Positions 52,498 to 61,487 of a DNA stretch of 64,000 bases are shown one piece after another (position 1 is the stretch's first letter; each line of letters begins with the position of its first letter). This DNA is from Burkholderia cepacia ATCC 25416 (GTDB taxonomy: Bacteria; Pseudomonadota; Gammaproteobacteria; Burkholderiales; Burkholderiaceae). The DNA lies in contig NZ_CP012981.1 in the NCBI RefSeq assembly GCF_001411495.1, positions 2,790,001 through 2,854,000 on the forward strand, read 5' to 3'. The notes below the pieces were generated by a model. It was not told where the DNA came from. It saw only the letters and a program-made list of their open reading frames with translations, and ran no database searches. Both the position numbers and the translations under genes were made by a program.

Positions 52498-53460
52498 ATG
52501 AGCGGGCAACGCACACGGCTCTACATCCACGAAGTCGCGACGCGCGACGGTTTCCAGAACGAAGCGGCATTCGTCGACACCGACGACAAGATCGCGCTCG
52601 TCGACGCGCTGAGCGCCTGCGGCTACGCGAAGATCGAGGTCACGTCGTTCACGTCGCCGAGGGCGATCCCCGCGTTGCGCGACGCCGAGGCGGTGATGCA
52701 CGGCATCGCGCGCGCACCGGGCGTCGTCTATACGGTGCTCGTGCCGAACGTGCGCGGTGCCGAGCGCGCGCTGTCGTGCGGCATCGACGAAGTGAACCTC
52801 GTGATGTCGACGAGCGAAAGCCACAACCGCGCGAACCTGCGGATGACGCGCGAGCAATCGTTCGCACAGCTGCGCGACGTGATCGACGCGGTACGCGGCA
52901 CCGGTGTCGCCATCAACGTCTCGCTGTCGACCGCGATGGGCTGCCCGATGGAAGGGGACGTCGCGGCCGAGGGCGTGCTCGCGTGGATGCAGCGCTTCGC
53001 GGATCTCGGCGTGCACGGCTTCACGCTGTGCGATACGACGGGCATGGCGTTTCCGTCGCAAGTGCGCGAACTGTCGGCACGTGCACGCGAGCGCTTCGGC
53101 GCGCTGCAGCTCACGCTGCACTTCCACAACACCCGCGGGATGGCGCTCGCGAACACGCTCGCGGCACTCGACGCCGGGATCGACCGCTTCGATGCGTCGC
53201 TCGGCGGCCTCGGCGGCTGCCCGTACGCGCCGGGCGCGACCGGCAACGCGTGCACCGAGGAACTCGTGCACATGCTCGAACTCGACGGCTACGATACGGG
53301 CGTCGATCTCGCGGCCGTGCTGGTCGCGTCGGCACGGCTGCCCGCGCTGATCGGCCACGACGTGCCGAGCCAGATCCTGAAGGCCGGGCGCCGCTCGGAC
53401 CTTCATCCGCCGCCGCGCGCGGACGCCGGCGACATGCCCGCGCAACGCGCTTTCTCGTGA
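52498..53460 (+). CDS. HMG-CoA lyase-like aldolase
   Basis: The 320-residue TIM-barrel lyase matches hydroxymethylglutaryl-CoA lyases. The N-terminal YIHEVATRDGFQNEAAFV holds the catalytic Arg-Asp pair, and the metal-binding LHFHNTRGMALANTLAAL and the signature GGLGGCPYAPGATGN with its active-site Cys follow. It cleaves 3-hydroxy-3-methyl acyl-CoA into acetyl-CoA (or pyruvate) plus a keto acid. The CoA-transferase next door may make its substrate; whether this is HMG-CoA or a related acid such as citramalyl-CoA is unknown. Confidence 0.93.
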   Translation: MSGQRTRLYIHEVATRDGFQNEAAFVDTDDKIALVDALSACGYAKIEVTSFTSPRAIPALRDAEAVMHGIARAPGVVYTVLVPNVRGAERALSCGIDEVNLVMSTSESHNRANLRMTREQSFAQLRDVIDAVRGTGVAINVSLSTAMGCPMEGDVAAEGVLAWMQRFADLGVHGFTLCDTTGMAFPSQVRELSARARERFGALQLTLHFHNTRGMALANTLAALDAGIDRFDASLGGLGGCPYAPGATGNACTEELVHMLELDGYDTGVDLAAVLVASARLPALIGHDVPSQILKAGRRSDLHPPPRADAGDMPAQRAFS

Positions 53461-53482
53461 ACGACCAACCGGAGCGAACCTC

Positions 53483-53866
53483 ATGGCACTGATTGACCAC
53501 CTCGACCATCTCGTGCTGACCTGCGTCGATCCCGACCGGACGACGCATTTCTACACCGAGGTGCTGCAGATGCAGCTCGAAACCTTCGGAGCCGGCCGGA
53601 TCGCGTTCCGCTTCGGCAACCAGAAGATCAACCTGCACGTGCGCGGCGCGGAGTTCGAACCGAAAGCGCATGTGCCGGTGCCCGGCGCGCTCGACCTGTG
53701 CTTCATCGCATCGGTGCCGCTCGACGACGTGATCGCGCACCTGAAGCGCGTCGAATGGCCGATCGTCGAAGGGCCCGTCGAACGCACGGGCGCGACGCGG
53801 AAGATCCGGTCGGTCTACGTGCGCGATCCCGACCTGAACCTGATCGAGATCTCCGAGCTGATCTGA
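53483..53866 (+). CDS. VOC-family (glyoxalase/dioxygenase-like) protein
   Basis: The 127-residue protein starts IDHLDHLVLTCVDPDRTTHF and ends RSVYVRDPDLNLIEISELI, the paired beta-alpha-beta units of VOC metalloenzymes. His, Glu and further His positions match the metal site. Family roles range from glyoxalase to ring-cleaving dioxygenase and bleomycin binding. It follows the lyase gene by 22 bp and is probably the third gene in the operon. Confidence 0.9.
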   Translation: MALIDHLDHLVLTCVDPDRTTHFYTEVLQMQLETFGAGRIAFRFGNQKINLHVRGAEFEPKAHVPVPGALDLCFIASVPLDDVIAHLKRVEWPIVEGPVERTGATRKIRSVYVRDPDLNLIEISELI

Positions 53867-54118
53867 CTCGAGCCGACCGCCGGGCGCGCCGGCGGGCATC
53901 TCGTGCCATCGCGCATGCGGCCCGGATCGTACCGGTGCGGACGCATGCCGCGTCGATCTGCCGCCGAAAACGGACAGCCGGTTTCCGCGCTCGCCGATTC
54001 CGGATAGCCGGCCCATGCCGCGCTGCGGATAATGTGTGCTTCGGCGACTGAGAAGCCGCCTTCGCACCGGACGCGACGCCTGCGTCCGCGCTTCCGCAAC
54101 CCGACCCATACGATTCCG

Positions 54119-54946
54119 ATGACGATCCTCTATCGCGGCATGGACCGCGCGGCACTCGACGCCGCCTATCTGAACACGAAGGTGGTACCCGATTTCCCTG
54201 CGTTGCTGGCATCGATGCAGGCGCGCAGCGCGGCACTCTACGACACGACGCGCGGCCGGCGCGACCTGCGTTACGGTGCGCAGCCCGCGCAGCGATTCGA
54301 CTGGCTGTCGTGCGGTCGGCCCGATGCGCCGCTGTTCGTGTTCATTCATGGCGGCTACTGGCAGCACTGCGCGAAAGAGGATTTCGCGTACGCGGCGAGC
54401 GGGCCGCTCGCGCGCGGTTTCGACGTGATACTCGCCGAATACACGCTGGCGCCGGTCGCGACGATGACCGGCATCGTCGGCGAGATCGGCGGGCTGCTCG
54501 ACTACCTGGCGAACGATCCCGACGCAATCGGCACCGCCGGGCGGCCGATCCACCTGAGCGGCCATTCGGCGGGCGGCCACCTGACGGCCGTGTACCGCGC
54601 GCATCCGGCCGTCGTGTCGGCGCTCGCGATCAGCCCGCTCGTCGATCTCGAACCGATCTCGCTGTGCGTCCTGAACGACAAGCTGCAGCTCAGCGCGCGC
54701 GAAGTCGACGCGTACAGCCCGTTGCGTCATGTCGGGCCCGGCGCACCGACGGTCGTTGCGGTCGGCGATGCCGAGCTGCCCGAACTCGTCCGGCAGGCAC
54801 GCGACTATGCGACGGCATGCGAAGCGGCAGGCGAACGGATCGTCCACGTCGGGCTCCCCGGCATGCGGCACTTCGACGTGCTCGACGATCTCGCGAAGCC
54901 GGACGGTGCGATGCTCGCCGCGTTGCAGTCGATCGCGCCGCGCTAG
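54119..54946 (+). CDS. Alpha/beta hydrolase of the kynurenine formamidase (KynB/HSL-like) type
   Basis: The 275-residue hydrolase has the oxyanion motif HGGYW ([17 protein letters not shown]) and nucleophile GHSAGGH (Ser in SAG). It ends with the catalytic His in [14 protein letters not shown]. These features are shared by arylformamidase-like and carboxylesterase-type enzymes. It is 252 bp downstream of the VOC gene and might still be part of that catabolic group. Exact substrate unknown. Confidence 0.88.
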   Translation: MTILYRGMDRAALDAAYLNTKVVPDFPALLASMQARSAALYDTTRGRRDLRYGAQPAQRFDWLSCGRPDAPLFVFIHGGYWQHCAKEDFAYAASGPLARGFDVILAEYTLAPVATMTGIVGEIGGLLDYLANDPDAIGTAGRPIHLSGHSAGGHLTAVYRAHPAVVSALAISPLVDLEPISLCVLNDKLQLSAREVDAYSPLRHVGPGAPTVVAVGDAELPELVRQARDYATACEAAGERIVHVGLPGMRHFDVLDDLAKPDGAMLAALQSIAPR

Positions 54947-55060
54947 GCGCTGTTTTGCGCCGTACCGCACCGTATCGCGCGGGGTCGGCCGGGCGTATGA
55001 TCGGCGTCAGGCCGCCGCGCTGACGGCAAGCGCCGGCCTGGCCTCCCCAGGACCCACGAC

Positions 55061-55954
55061 ATGGTGAATCCGCTTCATTTCGATCTGCAATCGCTGCGCG
55101 TGTTCGCGCTCGTCGCCGAGCACGGCAGCCTGACGAAAGCGGCCGAGCACGGCCAGCTCACGCTGTCCGCGGTCAGCAAGCGCATCGCCGAGCTCGAAAG
55201 CGTGACGGGCAGCGCGCTGTTCGTCCGGCATGCGCGCGGTGTCGAGCTGACGCCCGCGGGCCGCGCGCTGCTCGACCATGCGGCGAAGGTGATCGAGCAG
55301 GTCAACCGGATGGCGCACGAGATGAGCGACTACGTCGCCGGCGTGCGTGGCCACATCCATGTGTGGACCAACACGTCCGCGATCGTCCAGTTCCTGCCCG
55401 CCGATCTCGCGGCGTTCCTCACTGACAATCCGGGTATCAAGGTCAGCCTCGAAGAGCGTTTGAGCCACGAGATCGTCGATGCGCTCGCGTCCGGCAAGGC
55501 CGATCTCGGCGTGTTCGCCGACAACGTGCCGGCCCCCGGTATCGAACGGCGGCTGTACCGCCGCGACGAACTCGTGCTGCTCGTGCCGCGCACGCACCGG
55601 TTCGCCGCGCGCGACAGCATCCGCTTCGCGGACACGCTCGACGAGGACTACGTCGGGCTCAGCGACGGCAGTTCGCTGCTCGCGCGCATGACCGACGCCG
55701 CGTTCGCGGTCGAGCGTTCGCTGAAGCTGCGGATCCAGGTATCGAATTTCGACGGCGTGAGCCGGATGATCGAGGCGGGACTCGGGATCGGCATCCTGCC
55801 GCGCGACGCGGTGACCGGCGAGCGCGCGGCGCGGCTCGGGGTCGTGAAGCTCGACGATGCGTGGGCGACGCGCACGCTTTGGGTCGGCGTGAAGGCCGGA
55901 ACGGTGCTGACGACCGATATCGCGAAGCTGTTCGATTTCATGTCGGCGCGTTGA
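55061..55954 (+). CDS. LysR-family transcriptional regulator
   Basis: The 297-residue protein has the LysR winged HTH: LQSLRVFALVAEHGSLTKAA, TLSAVSKRIAELESVTG and FVRHARGVELTPAGRALLDH. The effector-binding domain starts near residue 92 (GHIHVWTNTSAIVQFLP). It follows the catabolic cluster 51285-54946 in the same direction. It probably controls that cluster, perhaps through the CTTTCC-N5-GGAAAG pair at 51127-51198 (inference). Confidence 0.93.
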   Translation: MVNPLHFDLQSLRVFALVAEHGSLTKAAEHGQLTLSAVSKRIAELESVTGSALFVRHARGVELTPAGRALLDHAAKVIEQVNRMAHEMSDYVAGVRGHIHVWTNTSAIVQFLPADLAAFLTDNPGIKVSLEERLSHEIVDALASGKADLGVFADNVPAPGIERRLYRRDELVLLVPRTHRFAARDSIRFADTLDEDYVGLSDGSSLLARMTDAAFAVERSLKLRIQVSNFDGVSRMIEAGLGIGILPRDAVTGERAARLGVVKLDDAWATRTLWVGVKAGTVLTTDIAKLFDFMSAR

Positions 55955-56432
55955 GGCCGGCCTGCGAGCTGGCGGGGATTGTCGCGGTGCGGCTTCGGGA
56001 AGGGCGATCGTCGGGGAGCGTTCGGCTCGCCGCGGCGGGGAGCCGATGCCGTTGTGGGAAGCCTATTCATAGCAGCCGCGCCGGACCGACCGGCCGACGA
56101 CCGCGAACAGCCGGCGAGTAGTACGGCCCGGATGCAGCCGACAGTCGCGAGCACGGCACATACTTTCCTGTCTGGCCCCGGCAACGCCCGTGCCTGCCGC
56201 CCGCACACTTCGCCTTGTCGTCGCGGGTTCGTTCCTTGCACTATCGTTACACCGTTCCCGCTCGTGTCGGCGATGACCGTCGGGCCGGCCCAATTGCTGC
56301 CCGCTGGATGGGCGGTGTAACCGATCTCTCCCTTGAAGCCGCCCCGTTGAGCAGTCATTTTTCGCACTCGACACAATATTCCCGCGCCTGAAACGTCTTC
56401 AGGTGCATGGAATCGCCACCCACTTCACGCAC
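55955..56432. other. Intergenic region without recognisable gene
   Basis: This 478-bp stretch between the LysR and ECF sigma genes has several short open frames but none with family-like sequence. Just before the sigma gene, CCTGAA-ACG-TCTTCAGG forms a short inverted repeat at about 56388-56403, possibly regulatory. No convincing promoter was picked out. Confidence 0.4.
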
Positions 56433-56990
56433 ATGACCGACCCAGACCGCGACATCACCGCGATAGTGATGCGTGAACGAACGAGGCTGGTGAGCTTCAT
56501 CCGGCGTCGGATTCGCGACCCGGACGATGCCGAGGACATCCTTCAGGACGTGTTTCACGAATTCGTCCAGGCTTACCGGCTTCCGGCGCCGATCGAACAG
56601 GTGAGCGCGTGGCTGTTCCGCGCGGCGCGCAACCGTATCGTCGACCGCTTTCGCAAGAAGAAGGAGCAGCCGCTGACGGATCTGTCCGAGGCCGACGACG
56701 ACGCGGACAGCGAGTACCGGCTGGATCTCGTGCTGCCGGCGCACGATGCCGGCCCCGAAGCAGTCTACGCGCGCACGCTCCTGCTCGAAGCCTTGCAGGA
56801 TGCGCTCGACGAGCTGCCGGCGAATCAGCGCGAGGTATTTATCGCGCACGAACTGGAGGGCCGTTCCTTCAAGGAGATGGCCACGCAAAGCGGCGTTGCG
56901 CTCAATACGCTGCTCGCGCGCAAACGCTATGCGGTCTTGCATCTGCGTGCACGACTGCAGCTCATTCATGACGAACTGGACAATATCTAG
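56433..56990 (+). CDS. ECF-type RNA polymerase sigma factor
   Basis: The protein of about 185 residues has sigma region 2 (RLVSFIRRRIRDPDDAEDIL, then VFHEFVQAYRL and AWLFRAARNRIVDRFRKKKE). Region 4 is ALDELPANQREVFIAHELEG, then SFKEMATQSGVALNTLLARK. There is no sigma-3 or region 1, so it is an extracytoplasmic-function sigma factor. I use the ATG at 56433; an upstream in-frame ATG lies at 56403. No anti-sigma factor follows; a palindromic element and a small membrane protein (57342) do. The TAG stop lies inside the left end of that element. Confidence 0.93.
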   Translation: MTDPDRDITAIVMRERTRLVSFIRRRIRDPDDAEDILQDVFHEFVQAYRLPAPIEQVSAWLFRAARNRIVDRFRKKKEQPLTDLSEADDDADSEYRLDLVLPAHDAGPEAVYARTLLLEALQDALDELPANQREVFIAHELEGRSFKEMATQSGVALNTLLARKRYAVLHLRARLQLIHDELDNI

Positions 56991-57330
56991 GGTCTGTTTA
57001 CATATGGAACGCACATGCGAATGCCCGAAATCGCTCGTCCCCCAAGGGGACTTCCTCCGGGGCGTAGGGCAAGAAGTGAGGAGCGCCGTTTGGCCGAGCC
57101 AAACGCCCCGCAGGAAGTCCCCTTGGGGGACAAGCGACGAGCGACGCCGCCATACGGGCGATTTCGGGCATTCCCGTGGAATGAATTTTTTAATTAGGGG
57201 TTGCCACGAGAACGGCCGCTCGCCGCGTTGCGCTCCTTGCGAATACGTCAGTATTCGCGGCGTCACGCGCCTCGCGAGCGGCCGTTCTCGTGGCAACGCA
57301 TGTGCGTTCCATATGTAAACAGACCCTAGA
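56986..57330 (+). repeat. 345-bp palindromic element: 34-bp perfect terminal inverted repeats enclosing two long hairpins
   Basis: Bases 56986-57019 and 57297-57330 are perfect reverse complements (34 bp). Inside lie hairpin A (57019-57173) and hairpin B (57200-57297). Hairpin A has 16-bp and 20-bp perfect stems at 57019-57034/57158-57173 and 57037-57056/57112-57131. Hairpin B has a 24-bp stem at 57200-57223/57274-57297 and an inner GCGAATAC/GTATTCGC. An AT-rich linker at 57174-57199 separates them. The element would fold as a three-way junction in DNA or RNA. Ends read CTAG-GGTCTG...CAGACC-CTAG, so CTAG may be a 4-bp target duplication, as in IS5-type elements. No transposase is inside. It is MITE-like and sits cleanly between two genes, supplying the sigma gene's TAG stop. 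Confidence 0.85.
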
Positions 57331-57341
57331 GGAGTCGACAA

Positions 57342-57650
57342 ATGAATTTTCGAATCAGATGCGCGGGCAAGGCGGTGCTCGCGTTGATTGCCATAGGCGT
57401 GCTCGGATGGGTCGTCATGATGTTGTGGAACTGGGTGATGCCGGCGCTGTTCGTCGGGGCCCGTACGATCGATTTCGCCCGGGCGCTGGGCCTGCTCGTG
57501 TTGAGCCGCATCCTGTTCGGCGGATTCCGCGGACACCACGGCTGGCGTGGCCGGCGCCACTGGCGCAAGTGGGAATCGATGACGCCCGAGGAACGCGAGC
57601 ATTTCCGCAACGCGTGGCGCTCCGGCGACGACCGGCCCTCGGGAGCGTGA
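57342..57650 (+). CDS. Small membrane protein downstream of the ECF sigma factor
   Basis: The 102-residue protein has two hydrophobic stretches (AVLALIAIGVLGWVVMMLW and FARALGLLVLSRILFGGF). A basic, Trp-rich cytoplasmic tail follows with GHHGWRGRRHWRKWESMTPE and EREHFRNAWRSG. The tail looks like a protein-interaction segment, and the genomic position after an ECF sigma factor raises the possibility of a regulatory partner, though no anti-sigma motif is visible. A GAGGAG ribosome-binding site lies just after the palindromic element. The stop overlaps the ferredoxin GTG start (GTGA). Confidence 0.7.
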   Translation: MNFRIRCAGKAVLALIAIGVLGWVVMMLWNWVMPALFVGARTIDFARALGLLVLSRILFGGFRGHHGWRGRRHWRKWESMTPEEREHFRNAWRSGDDRPSGA

Positions 57651-57949
57651 ACGTGCGCGAAAAATCCACGAGCGACTGCAAACAGCAACCGGGCGTGATC
57701 GCGCCGGTCGTCGATCTGAAGCGTTGCGAAGGCAAAGGGGATTGCGTCGCGGTTTGCCCTGAAAACGTGTTCGAGGTCAGACGCATTGACCCGGCCGATT
57801 ACGTCGGCCTCGGCCTGATGCATCGCCTGAAGCTGCGCGTGCACGGCATGGAAGTCGCCTACACGCCGAACGCGCATGCGTGCCGGTCATGCGGACTGTG
57901 TGTGACCGCGTGCCCCGAGCGCGCCATCACGCTCGCCCGAATCACATGA
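57647..57949 (+). CDS. Ferredoxin with one [4Fe-4S] and one degenerate (probably [3Fe-4S]) motif
   Basis: The 100-residue protein starts with GTG at 57647, overlapping the previous stop by four bases. Its second motif CRSCGLCVTACP is a complete CxxCxxCxxxCP site. The first, CEGKGDCVAVCP, has Lys where the second Cys should be, as in seven-iron ferredoxins that hold a [3Fe-4S] cluster. It should be a cytosolic electron carrier. It is cotranscribed with the small membrane protein, and the O-methyltransferase follows 104 bp later. Confidence 0.85.
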   Translation: MNVREKSTSDCKQQPGVIAPVVDLKRCEGKGDCVAVCPENVFEVRRIDPADYVGLGLMHRLKLRVHGMEVAYTPNAHACRSCGLCVTACPERAITLARIT

Positions 57950-58053
57950 CAACCTCCGCATGTCGCCGATATCGAGCGACCGCGCCGAAACCCTGGCGGG
58001 AGAGGCGCCGCCAGATACATCGTCGACGTGATCAATCTCGTCAAGGAACGCAC

Positions 58054-58815
58054 ATGGCTTCACCTACCGCCGTTCTTCTGCGACGGCTCCACGAAGAGAG
58101 CCGGACCGAAATCATCGCCCGCGCCCGCGCGCAGTTCCCGGGATCGAACGAGGAGCTTCTGTCGTTAGCAGAGGAATACGAAGCGATCGCCCCTCGTCTG
58201 CGGGGGCGGTTTCTCGAAACGTTCGGGCTGTTCACCGACGACTTCGAATCCCCGGAAGGCAGCCGGCTATCGTTGGCCGTGTCGCCGGAAACGGGCGGGT
58301 TCTTGCGCAACATGGTGCTCTCGCAACGGCCGGCCCGCATCCTCGAACTCGGCAGCTCGTGCGGCGTGTCCACGCTGTATTTCGCCGAGGCACTGCGCAC
58401 GTTGGGCCGTGGCGTGGTCGTCGCGACCGAACGCGACCCGCTCAAGTGCGCCCGATTGCGCGATCACGTCGGCACGGCGGGCCTGGATGCCCATGTCGAC
58501 ATCCGGGAAGGCGACGTATTCGAGACCGTTGCCGAGCTGGACGGGCACTTCGACATGGTATTCATCGACGTCTGGGCCGACGCCTACCTGAAGTTGTTCA
58601 GGCAGATCGAGCGCCTGCTGCGCCCGGGGTCGATCGTCCTGGCCGACAACATGTACACGGCCGAGGACGCCGTTCGACCGTACAAGCACTATCTCGATGA
58701 CGATCCGCGCTTCTCGACCATGACACTGGATTTTGAATCCGGGATCGAATTCACGGTCGTCGTTTCTCGAGCGGACATGGCGTCGCAGGGCCCTTGCCGC
58801 GACGGCGCGCCGTGA
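58054..58815 (+). CDS. Class I SAM-dependent O-methyltransferase (family 3)
   Basis: The 253-residue protein resembles bacterial catechol/caffeoyl-CoA O-methyltransferases. An N-terminal lid is followed by ARILELGSSCGVSTLYFAEA (SAM site), ATERDPLKCARLRDHV and MVFIDVWADAYLKLFRQIE, then SIVLADNMYT with metal-binding Asp/Asn. It needs a divalent metal and a hydroxylated acceptor, unknown here. It ends the sigma-factor group. The ATG at 58054 follows CAAGGAACGC. Confidence 0.9.
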   Translation: MASPTAVLLRRLHEESRTEIIARARAQFPGSNEELLSLAEEYEAIAPRLRGRFLETFGLFTDDFESPEGSRLSLAVSPETGGFLRNMVLSQRPARILELGSSCGVSTLYFAEALRTLGRGVVVATERDPLKCARLRDHVGTAGLDAHVDIREGDVFETVAELDGHFDMVFIDVWADAYLKLFRQIERLLRPGSIVLADNMYTAEDAVRPYKHYLDDDPRFSTMTLDFESGIEFTVVVSRADMASQGPCRDGAP

Positions 58816-59029
58816 AGGGCAGAACCGTCGATCGCCGGGCATCCTGCTTCGGATTTTGCCCGCCAGCGGTCGGCGCACGCGGGCGTTGCGTGACCGCAGC
58901 CGTAACCGTGACCGTGCGCGGAAGATGCGCCCGTCTGCCGTGGGCCGCCGGGCGACCGATAGCCCGACCATCCGCGAAGCATCAGGAACGATGCGTGAGC
59001 GCGTTCCCGCGCCCCGCATCGACACACGC

Positions 59030-60490
59030 TCAAACCGGATTGATTTCGTCCTGGCTGCGCCGCGTCGTCAGCGGCCCGAGCACGCGCAGCGTGACGGCGA
59101 CAATGCCGAGCGCAACCGAGATCACGCCGAACATCGCGCCCGCGCCGTAACCGCCGAGCACCGGCAGCAACACGAACGGCAGCGCACCGCTGACGATGCG
59201 CGACAGCGCATAGGTACTGCCGATCGCCGTCGAGCGCACGCGCGCCGGAAAGATCTCCGCCTGGTACACGTGATACGCGTTGCTGAACACGTTCGACGCG
59301 CAGGTCGTCAGGAACCCGAAGCCGACGATCAGCACGGTTTGGCCCGAGTATGCGAAACACAGCCCGAACGCCGCGATCGACAGGATCGACGCAATCACGA
59401 GCGTGCGGCGCTCGATCCAGTTGAGCAGCGGAATCGACAGCAGCGAGCCGACCGGATAGCCGATGAACGACAGCGCGATGAACAGCGTACTGTCCGTCAC
59501 GTCGAAGCCGCGGCTCTTCACGACCGTGCCGGCCAGCGTGCCGAAGCCGTAATAACCGAAGCCCTGGAACAGATGAAAGATCGCGAGCATCAGGTAGCGC
59601 GCGCCGTACGGTTCGCGCCGCAGCAGCGCGAAACGCTCGCCGAGCCCGAGCGGCCGTTGCGGCTCGCCCGGTTCCGCGAATTGCTCGGGCACGCGCACGC
59701 CGGTGCCCTCAGCGAAGCGCCGCAATGCCGCGTACGCATCGGCGGTGCGGCCCTGCGCGAGCAGCCAGCGCGGGCTTTCCGGCAGCCGGTGCTGGACGAA
59801 CAGCACGTACACCGCGCCGAGGCTGCCGATCGCGAGGATGATGCGCCAGCCGGCCACGCCGCCCACGTGCAGCGGATTCAGCCACAGCGCGAGGAAACCG
59901 ACGAGCGGCACCGCGACATAGGAAGTCGTATAGGCCCACGCGGCGAGCCGCCCGCGCTTTTCCTTCGGCAGGATCTCGGACAGGAAGCTGTCGGCAACCG
60001 GATAGATCGCGCCGACGCCGATGCCGGTCAGGAACCGGCACGCGACGAGCATGTCGGCGTTCACGGAGAACGCACCGACCAGCGAAAACGCGCTGTACCA
60101 CGTGAGCGTCAGCAGGAAGGCCTTGCGCCGGCCGATGCGGTCGGCGAGGCTGCCGAGGCACATCGCGCCGACGAACATGCCGATGAACGCCGAGGCCAGC
60201 AGCAGCTTGAAATCGGTGCTCTGCCGGCTCAGCCCGTATTCGTTCTGCAACGCGGAACCGATCGTGCTGACGAGGAAGATCTCGTACATGTCGAAAAACA
60301 GCCCGATACCGATCACCCAGACGACGAACCGGTGCAATGCGCCAACCGGCAGGTCGTCCATGAAATCGCCGAGCGTGACGCGGCGGGCGGGGAGGGCCGA
60401 CCCGGCAGCGCCCGTGCCGGCGGCGGACGCAGGTCGTGCGGGCGCGGGTTCGCCCGCGTTGCCGCCGAGATCGAGGGAATGGCTGTTCAT
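59030..60490 (-). CDS. MFS transporter (sugar/aromatic-acid porter-like)
   Basis: The 486-residue protein has a 45-residue cytoplasmic N-terminus, 12 helices and clear MFS motifs. LADRIGRRKAFLL lies in loop 2-3, and the sugar-porter-like RLPESPRWLLAQGRTADAYA follows in the central loop. It also has FFDMYEIFLVSTIGSAL in the first helix, similar to metabolite:H+ symporters. Substrate is unknown. It is a single gene with intergenic regions of 214 and 382 bp. Confidence 0.92.
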   Translation of the reverse strand: MNSHSLDLGGNAGEPAPARPASAAGTGAAGSALPARRVTLGDFMDDLPVGALHRFVVWVIGIGLFFDMYEIFLVSTIGSALQNEYGLSRQSTDFKLLLASAFIGMFVGAMCLGSLADRIGRRKAFLLTLTWYSAFSLVGAFSVNADMLVACRFLTGIGVGAIYPVADSFLSEILPKEKRGRLAAWAYTTSYVAVPLVGFLALWLNPLHVGGVAGWRIILAIGSLGAVYVLFVQHRLPESPRWLLAQGRTADAYAALRRFAEGTGVRVPEQFAEPGEPQRPLGLGERFALLRREPYGARYLMLAIFHLFQGFGYYGFGTLAGTVVKSRGFDVTDSTLFIALSFIGYPVGSLLSIPLLNWIERRTLVIASILSIAAFGLCFAYSGQTVLIVGFGFLTTCASNVFSNAYHVYQAEIFPARVRSTAIGSTYALSRIVSGALPFVLLPVLGGYGAGAMFGVISVALGIVAVTLRVLGPLTTRRSQDEINPV

Positions 60491-60872
60491 CGTGTCTCCT
60501 GATTATCGGTACGCCGTGGCGCGAAGCCCGGCCGTTCGCGACCGGCGCGATGCATCCGGTCGCACGACGTGGCGGCAGGCACCGCAAGGCCGTTGAAAGG
60601 GCCGGACAGGCGGGCTGTACCGATCGTCCGGCACATGGTGGGCAAATCCGCGGCACGTGATAATTGCGGATGTTTCAAGCATCCTTTCCCGCGCAGAAAG
60701 GGTGCGGAACACGCGGCAGCCGGCATCCGCGCGTGAGGCCCGTGCAGCCTGCGTGGCGTGCGGTCGTGCACCGGAACCGCCGGCGCGCTCACGCAACCGG
60801 CTGGCCGGGAAAACCATGAGGCCCGTTGCGCGACTGCCGGCGAAACAACCACCGGCAGTCGGGCCGTCATGC
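60491..60872. other. Intergenic region without recognisable gene
   Basis: This 382-bp region separates the MFS gene from prfH. It holds an inverted repeat GCATCCTTTC/GAAAGGGTGC (60679-60688 and 60696-60705, one G-T mismatch) in the stretch upstream of the MFS gene, possibly an operator. The prfH stem-loop is listed at 60831. No coding sequence is supported. Confidence 0.45.
60831..60861 (-). terminator. Stem-loop after prfH, probable terminator
   Basis: CGACTGCCGG (60831-60840) pairs perfectly with CCGGCAGTCG (60852-60861) around an 11-base loop, 11 bp after the prfH stop. There is no T-run, so termination may need Rho or other help. Confidence 0.5.
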
Positions 60873-61487
60873 TCAGTCGGCCGGCACGAACGCCGCCCCG
60901 TGAAACACGCGCACGGGGTTGCCGCGCTCGAGCGCAAAGTGCTGCATCCGTCGCTGCCGGCGCGCGTCGGACGCGTGACGGTCGGCTTCCTGCTGCAGTC
61001 GAACCTGCAGCAACTGCAGCGCGAGGCGCTTGTTCGCGTGCTGGCTGCGCTCGCTTTCCACGCGCACCGACAGGCCGGTCGCGACATGGGTCGCACGAAT
61101 CGCCGAGCTCGTCTTGTTCACGTGCTGGCCGCCCGGCCCGCGTGCGCGCATCGCTTCGAACCGCACGTCGCCATCCGGCAGCGGCTGCGCGTCGGCGCAG
61201 CGCGTGACACCGATGAACCAGTTCTTGCGCGGATGGCGCAACCGGTACGGGCTCGCGCAAATCCATTGCAGCGTGCCCGTCCAGCGGTCCGCCAGCGCTT
61301 GCGCGCCGGCACCGTCGAGATCGAGCAGCGCCGAGCGCAGCGTGCCGGGCCGTTCGCCCGGCTGCACATCGAGCACCGTGACGACGACGCGCTGCGCATC
61401 GGCTTCCGCCTGCAGGCGCCGCAACGCATTGGCTGCGGCGAGCTGGCACTCCAGCGGCCCGTGCGCCGAAGAAATCTGCATCAGCAT
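60873..61487 (-). CDS. prfH: Peptide chain release factor homologue PrfH
   Basis: The 204-residue protein has the class I release-factor catalytic domain with the GGQ motif (ARGPGGQHVNKTSSAIRATH, GGQ at 119-121). It lacks the stop-codon recognition domain of RF1/RF2, as PrfH proteins do. PrfH hydrolyses peptidyl-tRNA on ribosomes stalled or damaged in the decoding centre. Its ATG (61487) overlaps the rtcB stop by seven bases, so the two are translationally coupled. PrfH-RtcB pairs are known ribosome rescue-and-repair modules. Confidence 0.95.
   Translation of the reverse strand: MLMQISSAHGPLECQLAAANALRRLQAEADAQRVVVTVLDVQPGERPGTLRSALLDLDGAGAQALADRWTGTLQWICASPYRLRHPRKNWFIGVTRCADAQPLPDGDVRFEAMRARGPGGQHVNKTSSAIRATHVATGLSVRVESERSQHANKRLALQLLQVRLQQEADRHASDARRQRRMQHFALERGNPVRVFHGAAFVPAD

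Noticed and set aside
57015..57197. 60-residue open frame inside the palindromic element
   Set aside because: It follows the hairpin sequence, has no ribosome-binding site and would encode inverted-repeat-derived sequence only.
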